The notes beneath the pieces are model-generated. The model did no database searches. It saw only the letters and a list, made by a program, of their open reading frames with translations, and was not told the DNA's origin. From Symplocastrum torsivum CPER-KK1 (GTDB taxonomy: Bacteria > Cyanobacteriota > Cyanobacteriia > Cyanobacteriales > Coleofasciculaceae): a stretch of 64,000 nucleotides of DNA. The position numbers and the translations under genes are program-made. Below are positions 54,181-62,320 of this stretch, piece after piece (the stretch's first letter is position 1; each line of letters begins with the position of its first letter). The stretch spans positions 140,268-204,267 of the forward strand of contig JAHHIF010000007.1 of the NCBI GenBank assembly GCA_019358875.1, given 5' to 3'.

Positions 54181-54215
54181 GGGAGATGAGCAACCTTAAG
54201 CCTTGCTCATCTTCC
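54181..54215 (+). promoter_or_regulatory. Hairpin between mysB and the oxygenase gene
   Basis: GGGAGATGAGCAA (54181-54193) pairs with TTGCTCATCTTCC (54203-54215) with one G-T mismatch around a 9-base loop. No T-run follows, so it is not a classical terminator; it may attenuate or protect mRNA, setting expression of the distal genes. Confidence 0.6.
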
Positions 54216-54256
54216 TGTATTCCTTCATGCAAGACTGTAATAAGAACAACATTCTG

Positions 54257-54970
54257 ATGCTGAGCAATCCTGTTGCAATAACGAGTACTGCTGATAGTCT
54301 CCTAAGTGATACGGCGATCGCAAACTTTCAGCAGATTCTCAAGACACAAGGCTACCTGTACCTTGAGCGGTTACCCGATGATTTTGACCACCTAGTGTTC
54401 GCTAGTAAGTTTGGCGTGTTGCTGCCACACAAATACAACGGCGAATATGTATTCACCATCAAAGTCAATCCCAATCTTGGCGATCGCTATCCGGCGTTTA
54501 CTACCAGTGAGGTTGAACCGCATACCGAAGGCTACGAGTATGAACATCGTCCCTTACATTACCAGTGCCTTTGGTGCGTGAGTCCAGCAACCTGTGGGGG
54601 TGGGCAAACCTTGTTAGCGGATGGTTACGCCTTCGTCAATTCACTATCAAACGAAGAACGCGAATACATCACTGTCTACAAATTTGAGTTTGTCACCCCT
54701 AGTGGCAGTATCGTTAAGCATCCACTCTACGATGTTGAGTCTGGAAAACAACCGATTGTTCGGTTTAACTTCAGCCAACTGCGCCGAAATAGCGATCGCA
54801 CACTCAATAACATTGCCACTCGCTTCCTTCAGTTCTTTAACGACCAAAAGATTGCGATCAACTGGTCGAAGAATGATTTTCTGATCTGGGACAACTTCCG
54901 TATGTTGCACTCGCGGACGACTTATCAAGATCGCGATCGCGAACTCAAGCGAGTTTACCTCCGTGCTTAG
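54257..54970 (+). CDS. TauD/TfdA-type Fe(II)/2-oxoglutarate oxygenase in the mycosporine cluster
   Basis: The product has 237 aa from MLSNPVAITSTADSLL. The metal motif is H89-x-E91 (VEPHTEGYEYEH), with distal His218 in WDNFRMLHSRTTYQD and the 2-oxoglutarate arginine around 232 (ELKRVYLR). HxE instead of HxD occurs in the clavaminate-synthase-like branch. An alternative ATG at 54227 adds 10 residues; the TTG at 54203 lies in the hairpin and is rejected. Fe/2OG enzymes can demethylate, desaturate or decarboxylate amino acid substituents. Acting on a mycosporine is inferred from position between mysB and mysC. MysH, known in palythine synthesis, is of the phytanoyl-CoA-dioxygenase type as far as I recall, so this would be a different enzyme. 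Confidence 0.88.
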   Translation: MLSNPVAITSTADSLLSDTAIANFQQILKTQGYLYLERLPDDFDHLVFASKFGVLLPHKYNGEYVFTIKVNPNLGDRYPAFTTSEVEPHTEGYEYEHRPLHYQCLWCVSPATCGGGQTLLADGYAFVNSLSNEEREYITVYKFEFVTPSGSIVKHPLYDVESGKQPIVRFNFSQLRRNSDRTLNNIATRFLQFFNDQKIAINWSKNDFLIWDNFRMLHSRTTYQDRDRELKRVYLRA

Positions 54971-55145
54971 TTATATAGCAGTAGCCACGAATGTTGGGAC
55001 ATTAAGGGGAGAAGAGCGTTCCTTAACTAGAGCCGATTTGACCCAAAGCTGACCGCCCAAAGCTGACTGCTGATGGCTATAAAATCCCAACTGCTAGCCT
55101 TGGCAACTGTTACAGATTGATTCTGCTGTAGTCCGACCTTCACTT

Positions 55146-56507
55146 ATGACATCCCTTACACTGACACGGACACCAACGTCTACAGTGCTAAAAAGTCTGG
55201 GCACCCTCGCCTTACTACTGATTGCCCTCCCAATCAACAGCATTGCAGTCTTTGTTGCGTTGGTCTGGAATCTGCTTACCCAACCCTTACAAAAGAAGCC
55301 CACGCCAGCAAACGATCCAAAAACGATTATGCTGACGGGCGGTAAGATGACCAAGGCACTTCAGCTTGCACGCTCTTTTCATGCAATGGGTCATCGAGTC
55401 ATCTTGGTGGAGACTCACAAGTATTGGCTGACAGGTCATCAATTTTCTAATGCAGTCGATCGCTTCTATACGGTTCCTGCACCACAAAAAGACCCGGAAG
55501 GCTACACCCAAGCGCTGCTGAATATTGCTAAACAGGAGAACGTAGACCTGTACGTTCCCGTCTGTAGCCCAGTTTCCAGCTACTATGACTCACTGGCAAA
55601 GCCTGTACTATCTGGGTGTTGCGAGGTACTTCACTTTGATGCTGACACCACAAAAATGCTGGATGATAAGTTTGCCTTTGCTGAGACGGCGCGATCGCTT
55701 AACTTGTCCGTTCCCAAATCGTACCGCATCACCGATCCACAGCAAGTTCTAAACTTCGACTTCTCCAACGAAACTCGCCCATACATCCTCAAAAGCATTC
55801 CCTACGACTCCGTTCGACGCTTAAATCTCATCAAGCTACCCTGCGCGACACGAGAAGAAACAGCCGCTTTTGTGCAAAGTCTGCCAATTAGCGAAGAGAA
55901 ACCCTGGATTATGCAAGAGTTCATCCCCGGACAAGAATACTGTACGCACAGTACGGTAAAAGATGGGGAGTTACGCTTGCACTGCTGCTGTGAGTCATCA
56001 GCTTTTCAGGTTAACTACGAGAACGTTGACAATCCTCAAATCCTTGAATGGGTTCAGCATTTTGTCAAAGAACTGAAGCTGACTGGGCAAGCATCTTTTG
56101 ATTTCATTCAAGCGGAGGATGGGACGGTATATGCGATCGAGTGCAACCCCCGTACCCATTCTGCAATCACGATGTTCTACAATCACCCAGGTGTAGCAGA
56201 GGCGTATCTAGGCAAAGAACCCCTAGCTGAACCACTGCAACCTCTTCCAACAAGCAAGCCAACTTATTGGCTGTATCACGAGTTATGGCGACTTACTCAA
56301 GTTCGTTCGTGGCAGCAATTGCAAACTTGGATGAATACAATTTGGCGAGGCACCGATGCCATTTTTCAGGTTAATGACCCAATTCCTTTCCTAACCGTTC
56401 ATCACTGGCAAATTCCCCTGTTGCTCCTTGACAATCTGCGCCGATTAGGTAGTTGGATCAGAATTGACTTTAATATTGGCAAACTCGTGGAGATAGGAGG
56501 GGACTAA
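55146..56507 (+). CDS. mysC: ATP-grasp mycosporine-glycine synthase MysC
   Basis: MysC activates 4-deoxygadusol with ATP and joins glycine to give mycosporine-glycine. The 453-aa product has a hydrophobic N-terminal segment (about 15-50) usual for MysC. It continues TIMLTGGKMTKALQLARSFH, HKYWLTGHQFSNAVDRFYTV and VPVCSPVSSYYDSLAKPVL, then the ATP-grasp core SFDFIQAEDGTVYAIECNPR, with Glu/Asn metal ligands, and THSAITMFYNHPGVAEAYLG. It is very close to characterised cyanobacterial MysC from memory. No mysD (second ligase) or mysE (NRPS-like) follows. Confidence 0.95.
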   Translation: MTSLTLTRTPTSTVLKSLGTLALLLIALPINSIAVFVALVWNLLTQPLQKKPTPANDPKTIMLTGGKMTKALQLARSFHAMGHRVILVETHKYWLTGHQFSNAVDRFYTVPAPQKDPEGYTQALLNIAKQENVDLYVPVCSPVSSYYDSLAKPVLSGCCEVLHFDADTTKMLDDKFAFAETARSLNLSVPKSYRITDPQQVLNFDFSNETRPYILKSIPYDSVRRLNLIKLPCATREETAAFVQSLPISEEKPWIMQEFIPGQEYCTHSTVKDGELRLHCCCESSAFQVNYENVDNPQILEWVQHFVKELKLTGQASFDFIQAEDGTVYAIECNPRTHSAITMFYNHPGVAEAYLGKEPLAEPLQPLPTSKPTYWLYHELWRLTQVRSWQQLQTWMNTIWRGTDAIFQVNDPIPFLTVHHWQIPLLLLDNLRRLGSWIRIDFNIGKLVEIGGD

Positions 56508-56678
56508 TTGAGAAAGGGAAAGGGTAAGGGAGAAAGGGAAAAGGTTGATGTGTCGTCCTTTTCCCGAACCCAACAGGCAAGTTATTTCGGCGCAACTCTA
56601 ATACACTCCGCTTCACTGCCTCACCAGTCGGCATCAGTACCCAGATAGCTCCATACAATCCATTCACAGTGTAAGCTC

Positions 56679-57737
56679 ATGACAACTACGCTCAATAACA
56701 ACGTCTCTTCAGTAGAAGCCAAGAAAAAACTGTTTGGCATGGTCTTGGCGTTTATTCAAAGTCAGTGCATTTATACTGCTACTCGCTTAGGAATTTTCAA
56801 CTTATTACATACACAAGGAGCGCAAAGTCTAGAGCAGATTGCACAACAAACCAACACACACCCTGAGCGGCTTTATTTCATCCTTCGTGCTTTAGCGCAT
56901 TTAGAAGTCTTGCAAGAAAGTCCAGAACGAGTGTTTGCCCCGACTGAACTCTCGGAGTTGCTTGTCACTAACCAAGGGCCATCAATTGGACATTTTGCGA
57001 TGCACCTGCTTGAACCTGCACAGTGGGATGCTTGGAAAGTGTTGGAAGAGGCATTGCACACTGGAGAAGTCCCGTTTGAACGTGCTAACGGGAAGGGAGT
57101 GTATGAGTTTTGCCAAGATAACGACTGGAGTGGTGAGGTTTTCATCAACGCCATGAGTTTTTTAACTGATCATGCTGTTGATGCTTTATTAGATGTCTAC
57201 GACTTCAGCCGTTTTAATACAGTAATGGATGTGGGTGGTGGACAGGGTGGACTGATTGCTCGAATCGTCAAACGTTTTGATTGCAAAGGGATTTTGTTTG
57301 AGGTTCCCTATGTTGCTGAAACCGCTCCTGCTTATCTTCTTCAGCAAGGTGTTGAGCGAGATGCTGTCAAGATTGTAGCGGGTGATGTGTTCAAGGAGGT
57401 GCCAACGGGTGCAGATGCGATCGTCATGAAGTATTTCATCTCTGCTTGGAATGACGAAGATGCAATGAAAATTCTACACAACTGCAAGAAAGCCTTGCCT
57501 CCTCACGGCAGAATTGTCCTATTGCAAGCCTTTGTTCCCGATTTAGACGAACCCAAAGTCGCTCCCGATGGCATTATGCCAGGAGTATTTGCCGTGCAGG
57601 TGAATGTTGCTGTACCAGGAGGCGGATGGCGTACCAAGAAACACTTCCAGAAGTTATTCGAGCAGTGTGGGTTTCAGTTAGAAAAAGTGGTTGACAGCCA
57701 AACCAATCTCTCAGCAATGGAGTTTAGCCTAATCTGA
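56679..57737 (+). CDS. SAM-dependent O-methyltransferase (plant OMT / Methyltransf_2 type)
   Basis: The protein has 352 aa. The N-terminal dimerisation winged helix (LFGMVLAFIQSQCIYTATRL, GIFNLLHTQGAQSLEQIAQQ, about 15-90) is followed by the Rossmann domain: motif I TVMDVGGGQGGLIARIVKRF, FEVPYVAETAPAYL, GDVFKEVPTGADAIVMKYFI, then the catalytic region SAWNDEDAMKILHNCKKALP, where His residues occur in family members. It belongs to the family of hydroxyneurosporene and small-molecule O-methyltransferases. It is the second methyltransferase in the cluster, beside mysB of another fold class. Methylation of the mycosporine or a linked sugar is inference. Confidence 0.9.
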   Translation: MTTTLNNNVSSVEAKKKLFGMVLAFIQSQCIYTATRLGIFNLLHTQGAQSLEQIAQQTNTHPERLYFILRALAHLEVLQESPERVFAPTELSELLVTNQGPSIGHFAMHLLEPAQWDAWKVLEEALHTGEVPFERANGKGVYEFCQDNDWSGEVFINAMSFLTDHAVDALLDVYDFSRFNTVMDVGGGQGGLIARIVKRFDCKGILFEVPYVAETAPAYLLQQGVERDAVKIVAGDVFKEVPTGADAIVMKYFISAWNDEDAMKILHNCKKALPPHGRIVLLQAFVPDLDEPKVAPDGIMPGVFAVQVNVAVPGGGWRTKKHFQKLFEQCGFQLEKVVDSQTNLSAMEFSLI

Positions 57738-57836
57738 AAATAAGCCAGAAGGCACAGGGCAGAAGGAATAAGGATTCCTCTGCTTCCCCTACCTTATCCA
57801 CGGCTTTAAGTTTGCCAATATCTGCTGAACATTGAG

Positions 57837-58964
57837 ATGAAGTTAAGTCCATTACATCGAAAAATTATTTCCTACCTTGAGCCGCTTCCAACAGGACACC
57901 AAGACCCGACAACTATTGGTTTACTTGAGCAAGGGAAGCTAAGACTTAGCGAAACTGTTACCAATATTTTGCGTTACTCCCGCCGAGGTCAACCAATGGT
58001 GTGGGACCCTTGGATACTCAAGGATGGTGATGTTTACCGTCTGTTTTACTTAGAGGGAGTAGAAGGACAGATGCCTTGGTGGACAATTAGTAAAATCCGT
58101 GGTGCGATTTCAACGGATTTAGAACACTGGCAAGAGATAGGAACTCTACTTGAGCCAGATTCTACAAATGCTTGGGAATCGGGAAGAGTCTGTGCGGGTT
58201 GCACTTACAAAGAGGATGGCGTTTATTATTTGTTCTACTCAGCAGGCGGTAAAGAACCGCCTCATCTACGAAATGAAGGAATTGGCTTGGCAGTATCTGA
58301 AGATGGATTGCACTTTTCACGATATAGCGATCGCCCTTTAGTCATGCCAAACCATGACGACCCTTGGTACGGACGCAGCAACTGGACAGGACATTTTCAC
58401 TGGCGTGACCCATTTTTATTGAAGGATGAGCAAACAGGTAAATACTACCTGTTCATTTGTGCCTCTGCAAAAGCTCCTGGCAATTTTCAAGGATGTGTTG
58501 GTTTAGCCGTTGCAGATAAGATTACTGGACCTTACCAAATACTTCCACCTGCCGTCACAATGCCCACTGATGCCATAGAAAACTGGGCTTACTATCACAT
58601 GGAACGACCACAAGTAATCCACAGAGATGGCAAGTATCACCTCTTTTTCTCGTGTTTCAAAATGTTCTTTAATCAAAAATGGCTACAAACTATCAAGCAT
58701 AAACAAATTACTAACTCATCACTGTATTGGTATACTTCCGACCAAATTCATGGTTCTTACCAACCTATCAACAAAGATAACTTTGTTGTTATCGACAGTG
58801 AAAAGACGGGAATGTATGGAACGAACTTTCTGCAAATATCGACTAATCCAGAAGAATATCTTGCTTATGGCTGGTACCACAGATTGCACAGCCTAGAAGT
58901 TTCAAAAGCCTTTCGCGTTATCTGGAACACCTCCGTAGGACATTGCCAGTTAACGGCTTATTGA
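57837..58964 (+). CDS. GH68-like (clan GH-J) five-bladed propeller protein
   Basis: The 375-aa cytosolic protein has motifs aligned with levansucrase-type GH68 enzymes. The nucleophile motif is VWDPW (Asp57). The transition-state motif RDP (Asp191 in HWRDPFLLKD) and the acid motif ERP (Glu256 in YYHMERPQVIH) follow. Five repeated blade strands include YRLFYLEG, VYYLFYSAGG, KYYLFICAS and KYHLFFSCF. GH68 and GH32 proteins hydrolyse or transfer fructosyl residues; whether this one acts as a glycosidase or transferase is unknown. It lacks a signal peptide, unlike secreted levansucrases. Next to mysABC, a sugar-modifying step on mycosporines is conceivable (inference). Confidence 0.75.
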   Translation: MKLSPLHRKIISYLEPLPTGHQDPTTIGLLEQGKLRLSETVTNILRYSRRGQPMVWDPWILKDGDVYRLFYLEGVEGQMPWWTISKIRGAISTDLEHWQEIGTLLEPDSTNAWESGRVCAGCTYKEDGVYYLFYSAGGKEPPHLRNEGIGLAVSEDGLHFSRYSDRPLVMPNHDDPWYGRSNWTGHFHWRDPFLLKDEQTGKYYLFICASAKAPGNFQGCVGLAVADKITGPYQILPPAVTMPTDAIENWAYYHMERPQVIHRDGKYHLFFSCFKMFFNQKWLQTIKHKQITNSSLYWYTSDQIHGSYQPINKDNFVVIDSEKTGMYGTNFLQISTNPEEYLAYGWYHRLHSLEVSKAFRVIWNTSVGHCQLTAY

Positions 58965-59278
58965 CAAATACCTAGTTGTCTCAGTTTAAACTTGGCATTG
59001 GTACCAGGTAACTTATCTTTTTCAGACAAAAACTTATACGGTAAAGTAGACAAGTCAAAGGTCTTAAATATATGAGTAAATCAAGCTTGAACGCTTGAAT
59101 AGCGAGTAAATCTCAAAAGTTTTACTTTTATATAATTCCCTGAAATTAAGAAAAAGGAACATGCTTGATCTAAAAAGCGCCAATAATCCTGAAGGTTGAG
59201 CAAACGGAAGTTCTGGAACTTGACAGTTATGAAAATCAAAGCAATTATTCCAGAAATATTACTTCATTAATAAAATCC
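58965..59278. other. AT-rich spacer before the uptake operon
   Basis: This 310-bp stretch is strongly AT-rich and carries no gene. A small inverted repeat (AGCTTGAACGCTTGAA area, about 59087) is visible. It probably ends the mycosporine transcript and precedes the NtcA-type promoter. Confidence 0.4.
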
Positions 59279-59321
59279 GTAACTTATGCTACAAAAAATC
59301 AAGGATACAAAATTCTTAAAT
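59279..59321 (+). promoter_or_regulatory. NtcA-type activator site and -10 element
   Basis: GTA-ACTTATGC-TAC (59279-59292) is an exact GTAN8TAC NtcA consensus. TTAAAT (59316-59321), 4 of 6 matches to the -10 consensus, starts 23 bases after the site. That spacing is the class II NtcA layout, predicting a start near 59328 and a 72-base leader before the ATG at 59400. The leader carries a hairpin CACCCT/AGGGTG (about 59360-59380). Confidence 0.6.
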
Positions 59322-59399
59322 AGATATTAAGTCCTGCACAATCTCTCATTGTCCCTTTCCACCCTGCTATGCAGAGGGTGGATCTCTCGCAAGGTTCCG

Positions 59400-60464
59400 A
59401 TGAATAGAATTTACCAAATCAATCGTCGCAAGTTTATCCAATACAGTTCACTCACTGTTGTGTCTGCTATCGTTGCAGCTTGCACCAGTAATTCCAATCA
59501 AACAGCATCCCAGAGTGCTTCCCCAACAGCTAGCGGAAAACTTGACAAAGTTAGTTACGGTACAAACTGGTTTGCTCAAGCTGAACATGGTGGCTTTTAT
59601 CAAGCCGTTGCCACTGGTATCTATAAAGAGCATGGTCTGGATGTCACGATTAAGATGGGTGGACCTCAGGTCAATGGCACTCAGTTGCTGATGGGTGGTG
59701 CTGTTGATTTTTTCATGGGGTATGGGTCTGACGCGATTAAAGCTGTGGAAGCAGGAATTCCTAAGATTACTGTAGCGTCGATGTTCCAAAAAGACCCGCA
59801 AGTGTTGATTGCTCACCCAGATGTCGGCGTTGACTCTCTAGAAGACCTCAAAGGCAAGCCAATTATCGTCTCTGCGGCGGCAAATACAACCTTCTGGCCC
59901 TTCCTGAAGGGAAAGTTTGGCTTTACGGATGACCAGAAGCGTCCTTACAACTTTAATCCAGGGCCATTCTTAGCGGATAAAACCTCAGCCCAACAAGGCT
60001 ACTTAACTTCTGAACCGCTCAAGATTGAGAAAGAGGGGAAATTTAAGCCTGTTGTGATGCTTCTGGCTGACAATGGCTACACACCGTATTCAACAACGAT
60101 TGAAACGAAAAAAGAATTGGTTGAGAAGAACCCGGACTTGGTGCAACGCTTTGTCGATGCTTCGATTAAAGGTTGGTATAGCTATTTAGAAGATGACCCC
60201 AGTCCTGCGAATGAACTGATTAAGAAAGATAATCCGGAAATGACGGATGAGCAGATTGCCTATGGGATTGAAAATCTCAAAAAATATGGCATTATCATTT
60301 CTGGGGACGCAGAAACGAAGGGAATTGGCGCAATGACAGAAGAGCGCTGGAAATCATTTTTTGATACGCTGTCACAGCAGGGTGTCTTTAAAAAAGATAC
60401 CGACTATAAACAAGCCTTCACCCTACAATTTATCAATAAGGGTGTAGATGCTTATAAGGCTTAA
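59400..60464 (+). CDS. ABC uptake substrate-binding lipoprotein (NMT1/ThiY-like)
   Basis: The product has 354 aa from MNRIYQINRRKFIQYSSLTV. It has a twin-arginine-like RRKFIQ and then a lipobox IVAAC, so it is likely exported and lipid anchored. The mature part is a type II periplasmic-binding fold of the NMT1/ThiY group: KVSYGTNWFAQAEHGGFYQA, QLLMGGAVDFFMGYGSDAIK, VDSLEDLKGKPIIVSAAANT. Such proteins bind pyrimidines, taurine or nitrate-like ligands. The adjoining cytosine-deaminase-like gene favours a pyrimidine. The ATG at 59349 adds 17 residues before the RR motif and is rejected. Confidence 0.88.
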   Translation: MNRIYQINRRKFIQYSSLTVVSAIVAACTSNSNQTASQSASPTASGKLDKVSYGTNWFAQAEHGGFYQAVATGIYKEHGLDVTIKMGGPQVNGTQLLMGGAVDFFMGYGSDAIKAVEAGIPKITVASMFQKDPQVLIAHPDVGVDSLEDLKGKPIIVSAAANTTFWPFLKGKFGFTDDQKRPYNFNPGPFLADKTSAQQGYLTSEPLKIEKEGKFKPVVMLLADNGYTPYSTTIETKKELVEKNPDLVQRFVDASIKGWYSYLEDDPSPANELIKKDNPEMTDEQIAYGIENLKKYGIIISGDAETKGIGAMTEERWKSFFDTLSQQGVFKKDTDYKQAFTLQFINKGVDAYKA

Positions 60465-60543
60465 AGCATATATCTTAGTAGGATGTTCAGGTGCAAGGCT
60501 ATAACCTGAAAATGAAGGCAAGAAATCCAAAATCCAAATTAAG

Positions 60544-61377
60544 ATGAGTAATCACTCTGCCAACACTACTCCGCCGCAGTCTCAGGCGAGCGCATCAGGC
60601 ACGACACCAAACGCGATCGCAATTAGCCACGTTAATAAGGTTTACTCCAACGGCACTGTCGCCTTACAAGACATGAGTCTCACCATTGGTGAGGGTGAAT
60701 TTATCAGCTTAGTTGGGCCATCTGGATGTGGTAAAAGTACGGCGCTGCGCCTGATTGCTGGTTTAGGCAAGATGAATTCTGGCAGCATCAGTTTGGGTGA
60801 AGGTCAAAAAAAGCCGGAACTTGCCTTCGTCTTTCAGGAAGCAGCGCTGATGCCTTGGGCAAATGTGGTTGAAAATGTTCGTCTGCCTCTGAAGTTGGCG
60901 GGTGTTCCGAAGCGGGAATCTCGCACTACTGTGCAAGAAGCCCTCAATTTGGTAGGATTAGCAGGATTTGAGCGCAACTATCCGCGTGAACTCTCCGGTG
61001 GCATGAAAATGCGGGTATCGATCGCAAGGGCACTTGTTACAAAGCCTGACATTATGTTGATGGATGAACCGTTTGGTGCGTTGGATGAGATGACGCGCAG
61101 CAAACTCAACAGCGATTTGCTGAATCTTTGGCAACAAAAGCACTGGACGGTTGTTTTTGTCACGCACAACATCTACGAAGCGGTGTATTTATCGAATCGC
61201 GTAATTGTGATGGCCCCTCGTCCCGGACGGGTAGTAGCGGATGTGGCGATTGATGCACCTTATCCCCGTACTGAAGAATTCCGCACTTCTCGATTGTGTA
61301 ATGAATATTGCCGGGAAGTTTCTGCGCGTTTAACAGAAGCGGTGACAGGCATTTCGGAAAGAGCCAGTGTAGCGTAA
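60544..61377 (+). CDS. ABC transporter ATP-binding subunit
   Basis: This 277-aa ATPase has Walker A GPSGCGKSTALR, Q-loop FVFQEAALMPWANV, signature LSGGMKMRVSIARAL, Walker B IMLMDEPFGALD and the H-loop VVFVTHNIYEAVYLSNRV. The pattern (LMPWANVVENVRLPL) is that of the taurine/nitrate/ThiZ group, which pairs with NMT1/ThiY-type binding proteins. The N-terminal 20 residues are Ser/Thr/Gln-rich and disordered. It is encoded 79 bp after the binding protein and 38 bp before the permease. Confidence 0.95.
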   Translation: MSNHSANTTPPQSQASASGTTPNAIAISHVNKVYSNGTVALQDMSLTIGEGEFISLVGPSGCGKSTALRLIAGLGKMNSGSISLGEGQKKPELAFVFQEAALMPWANVVENVRLPLKLAGVPKRESRTTVQEALNLVGLAGFERNYPRELSGGMKMRVSIARALVTKPDIMLMDEPFGALDEMTRSKLNSDLLNLWQQKHWTVVFVTHNIYEAVYLSNRVIVMAPRPGRVVADVAIDAPYPRTEEFRTSRLCNEYCREVSARLTEAVTGISERASVA

Positions 61378-61415
61378 GGACAGTCAAAGAACAATACGGC
61401 ACTTTAAAGATACCT

Positions 61416-62297
61416 ATGCTTCCTACGCCCAATCAAAGTTCAATTGTTGCAAATGGTAGAACGAGTGCTGTGACTCGATCACCTCAACCGATTTGGTCAG
61501 CTTGGGTGAAAAAGTTAGCCTCGGTTGATGTTATTGCACCAGTGGTGGTTGGCATCCTAGCAATATTGGCTTGGGATATCTTTGTGCGGGTGACAAAGAT
61601 GCCACCTTATTTGCTGCCTGGGCCGTTGCTGGTGGTGCAAACGCTGTTTAGAGATTGGAATACTCTGTTTCCTTCATTGATGATCACGCTACAAATTACG
61701 ATTGCGGCTTTTGTTGCGGCAGTTGTTTCGGGACTTTTCGTTTCAATCTTGTTTACCCAGAGTAAGTGGATTGAACGCAGTTTTTTCCCCTATGCTGTAA
61801 TTTTGCAGACAACGCCAATTGTTGCGATCGCGCCGTTAATCATCATCTGGCTAAAAAACAATACGTTTGCTGCCTTGGTAGTTTGTGCCTGGATTGTGGC
61901 ATTCTTCCCAATTGTTTCTAATACGACGCTGGGACTTAATAGCGTTGACCATAATCTGAGTAACGTTTTCCAGCTTTATAAAGCTTCCCATTGGCAAACC
62001 CTCTTGTATCTGCGCTTACCTGCGGCGATGCCTTACTTTTTGGGTGGATTGCGGATTAGTGGAGGCTTAGCGTTGATTGGGGCTGTGGTAGCAGAGTTTG
62101 TTGCGGGTACGGGTGGGGCGCGATCAGGGCTAGCTTACCAAATCCTGATGGCAAGCTACAATCTGCAAATTCCTCGGATGTTTGCGGCTTTATTCATGAC
62201 TACAGGTTTAGGTGTCATCATTTTTGTAGGGTTAACGGTTCTATCTGATTTTCTCCTAAGAAGCTGGCACGAGAGCGCCGTTAAGCAGGAAAATTAA
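61416..62297 (+). CDS. ABC transporter permease
   Basis: The protein has 293 aa from MLPTPNQSSIVANGRTSAVT. The BPD_transp_1 domain has about six membrane segments (starting VIAPVVVGILAILAWDIFVR) and the EAA-type loop, here YKASHWQTLLYLRLPAAMPY, which contacts the ATPase. The SsuC/TauC/ThiX family fits the ATPase type. The frame is open 36 codons upstream (61308), overlapping the ATPase gene, but the ATG at 61416 gives a normal length. It completes a three-subunit importer. Confidence 0.93.
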   Translation: MLPTPNQSSIVANGRTSAVTRSPQPIWSAWVKKLASVDVIAPVVVGILAILAWDIFVRVTKMPPYLLPGPLLVVQTLFRDWNTLFPSLMITLQITIAAFVAAVVSGLFVSILFTQSKWIERSFFPYAVILQTTPIVAIAPLIIIWLKNNTFAALVVCAWIVAFFPIVSNTTLGLNSVDHNLSNVFQLYKASHWQTLLYLRLPAAMPYFLGGLRISGGLALIGAVVAEFVAGTGGARSGLAYQILMASYNLQIPRMFAALFMTTGLGVIIFVGLTVLSDFLLRSWHESAVKQEN

Positions 62298-62320
62298 GGC
62301 ATTAGGTAGGAGAAAATACG

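Noticed and set aside
54203..54256. TTG start giving an 18-residue longer TauD-like protein
   Set aside because: The TTG lies in the 3' arm of a strong hairpin, the added residues are not conserved-looking, and ATG codons follow.
54974..55081. Possible further MITE between the oxygenase gene and mysC (TATAGC ends)
   Set aside because: Only 6 bp of the ends are inverted; the similarity to the TATAGCGGTTCTC family is too short.
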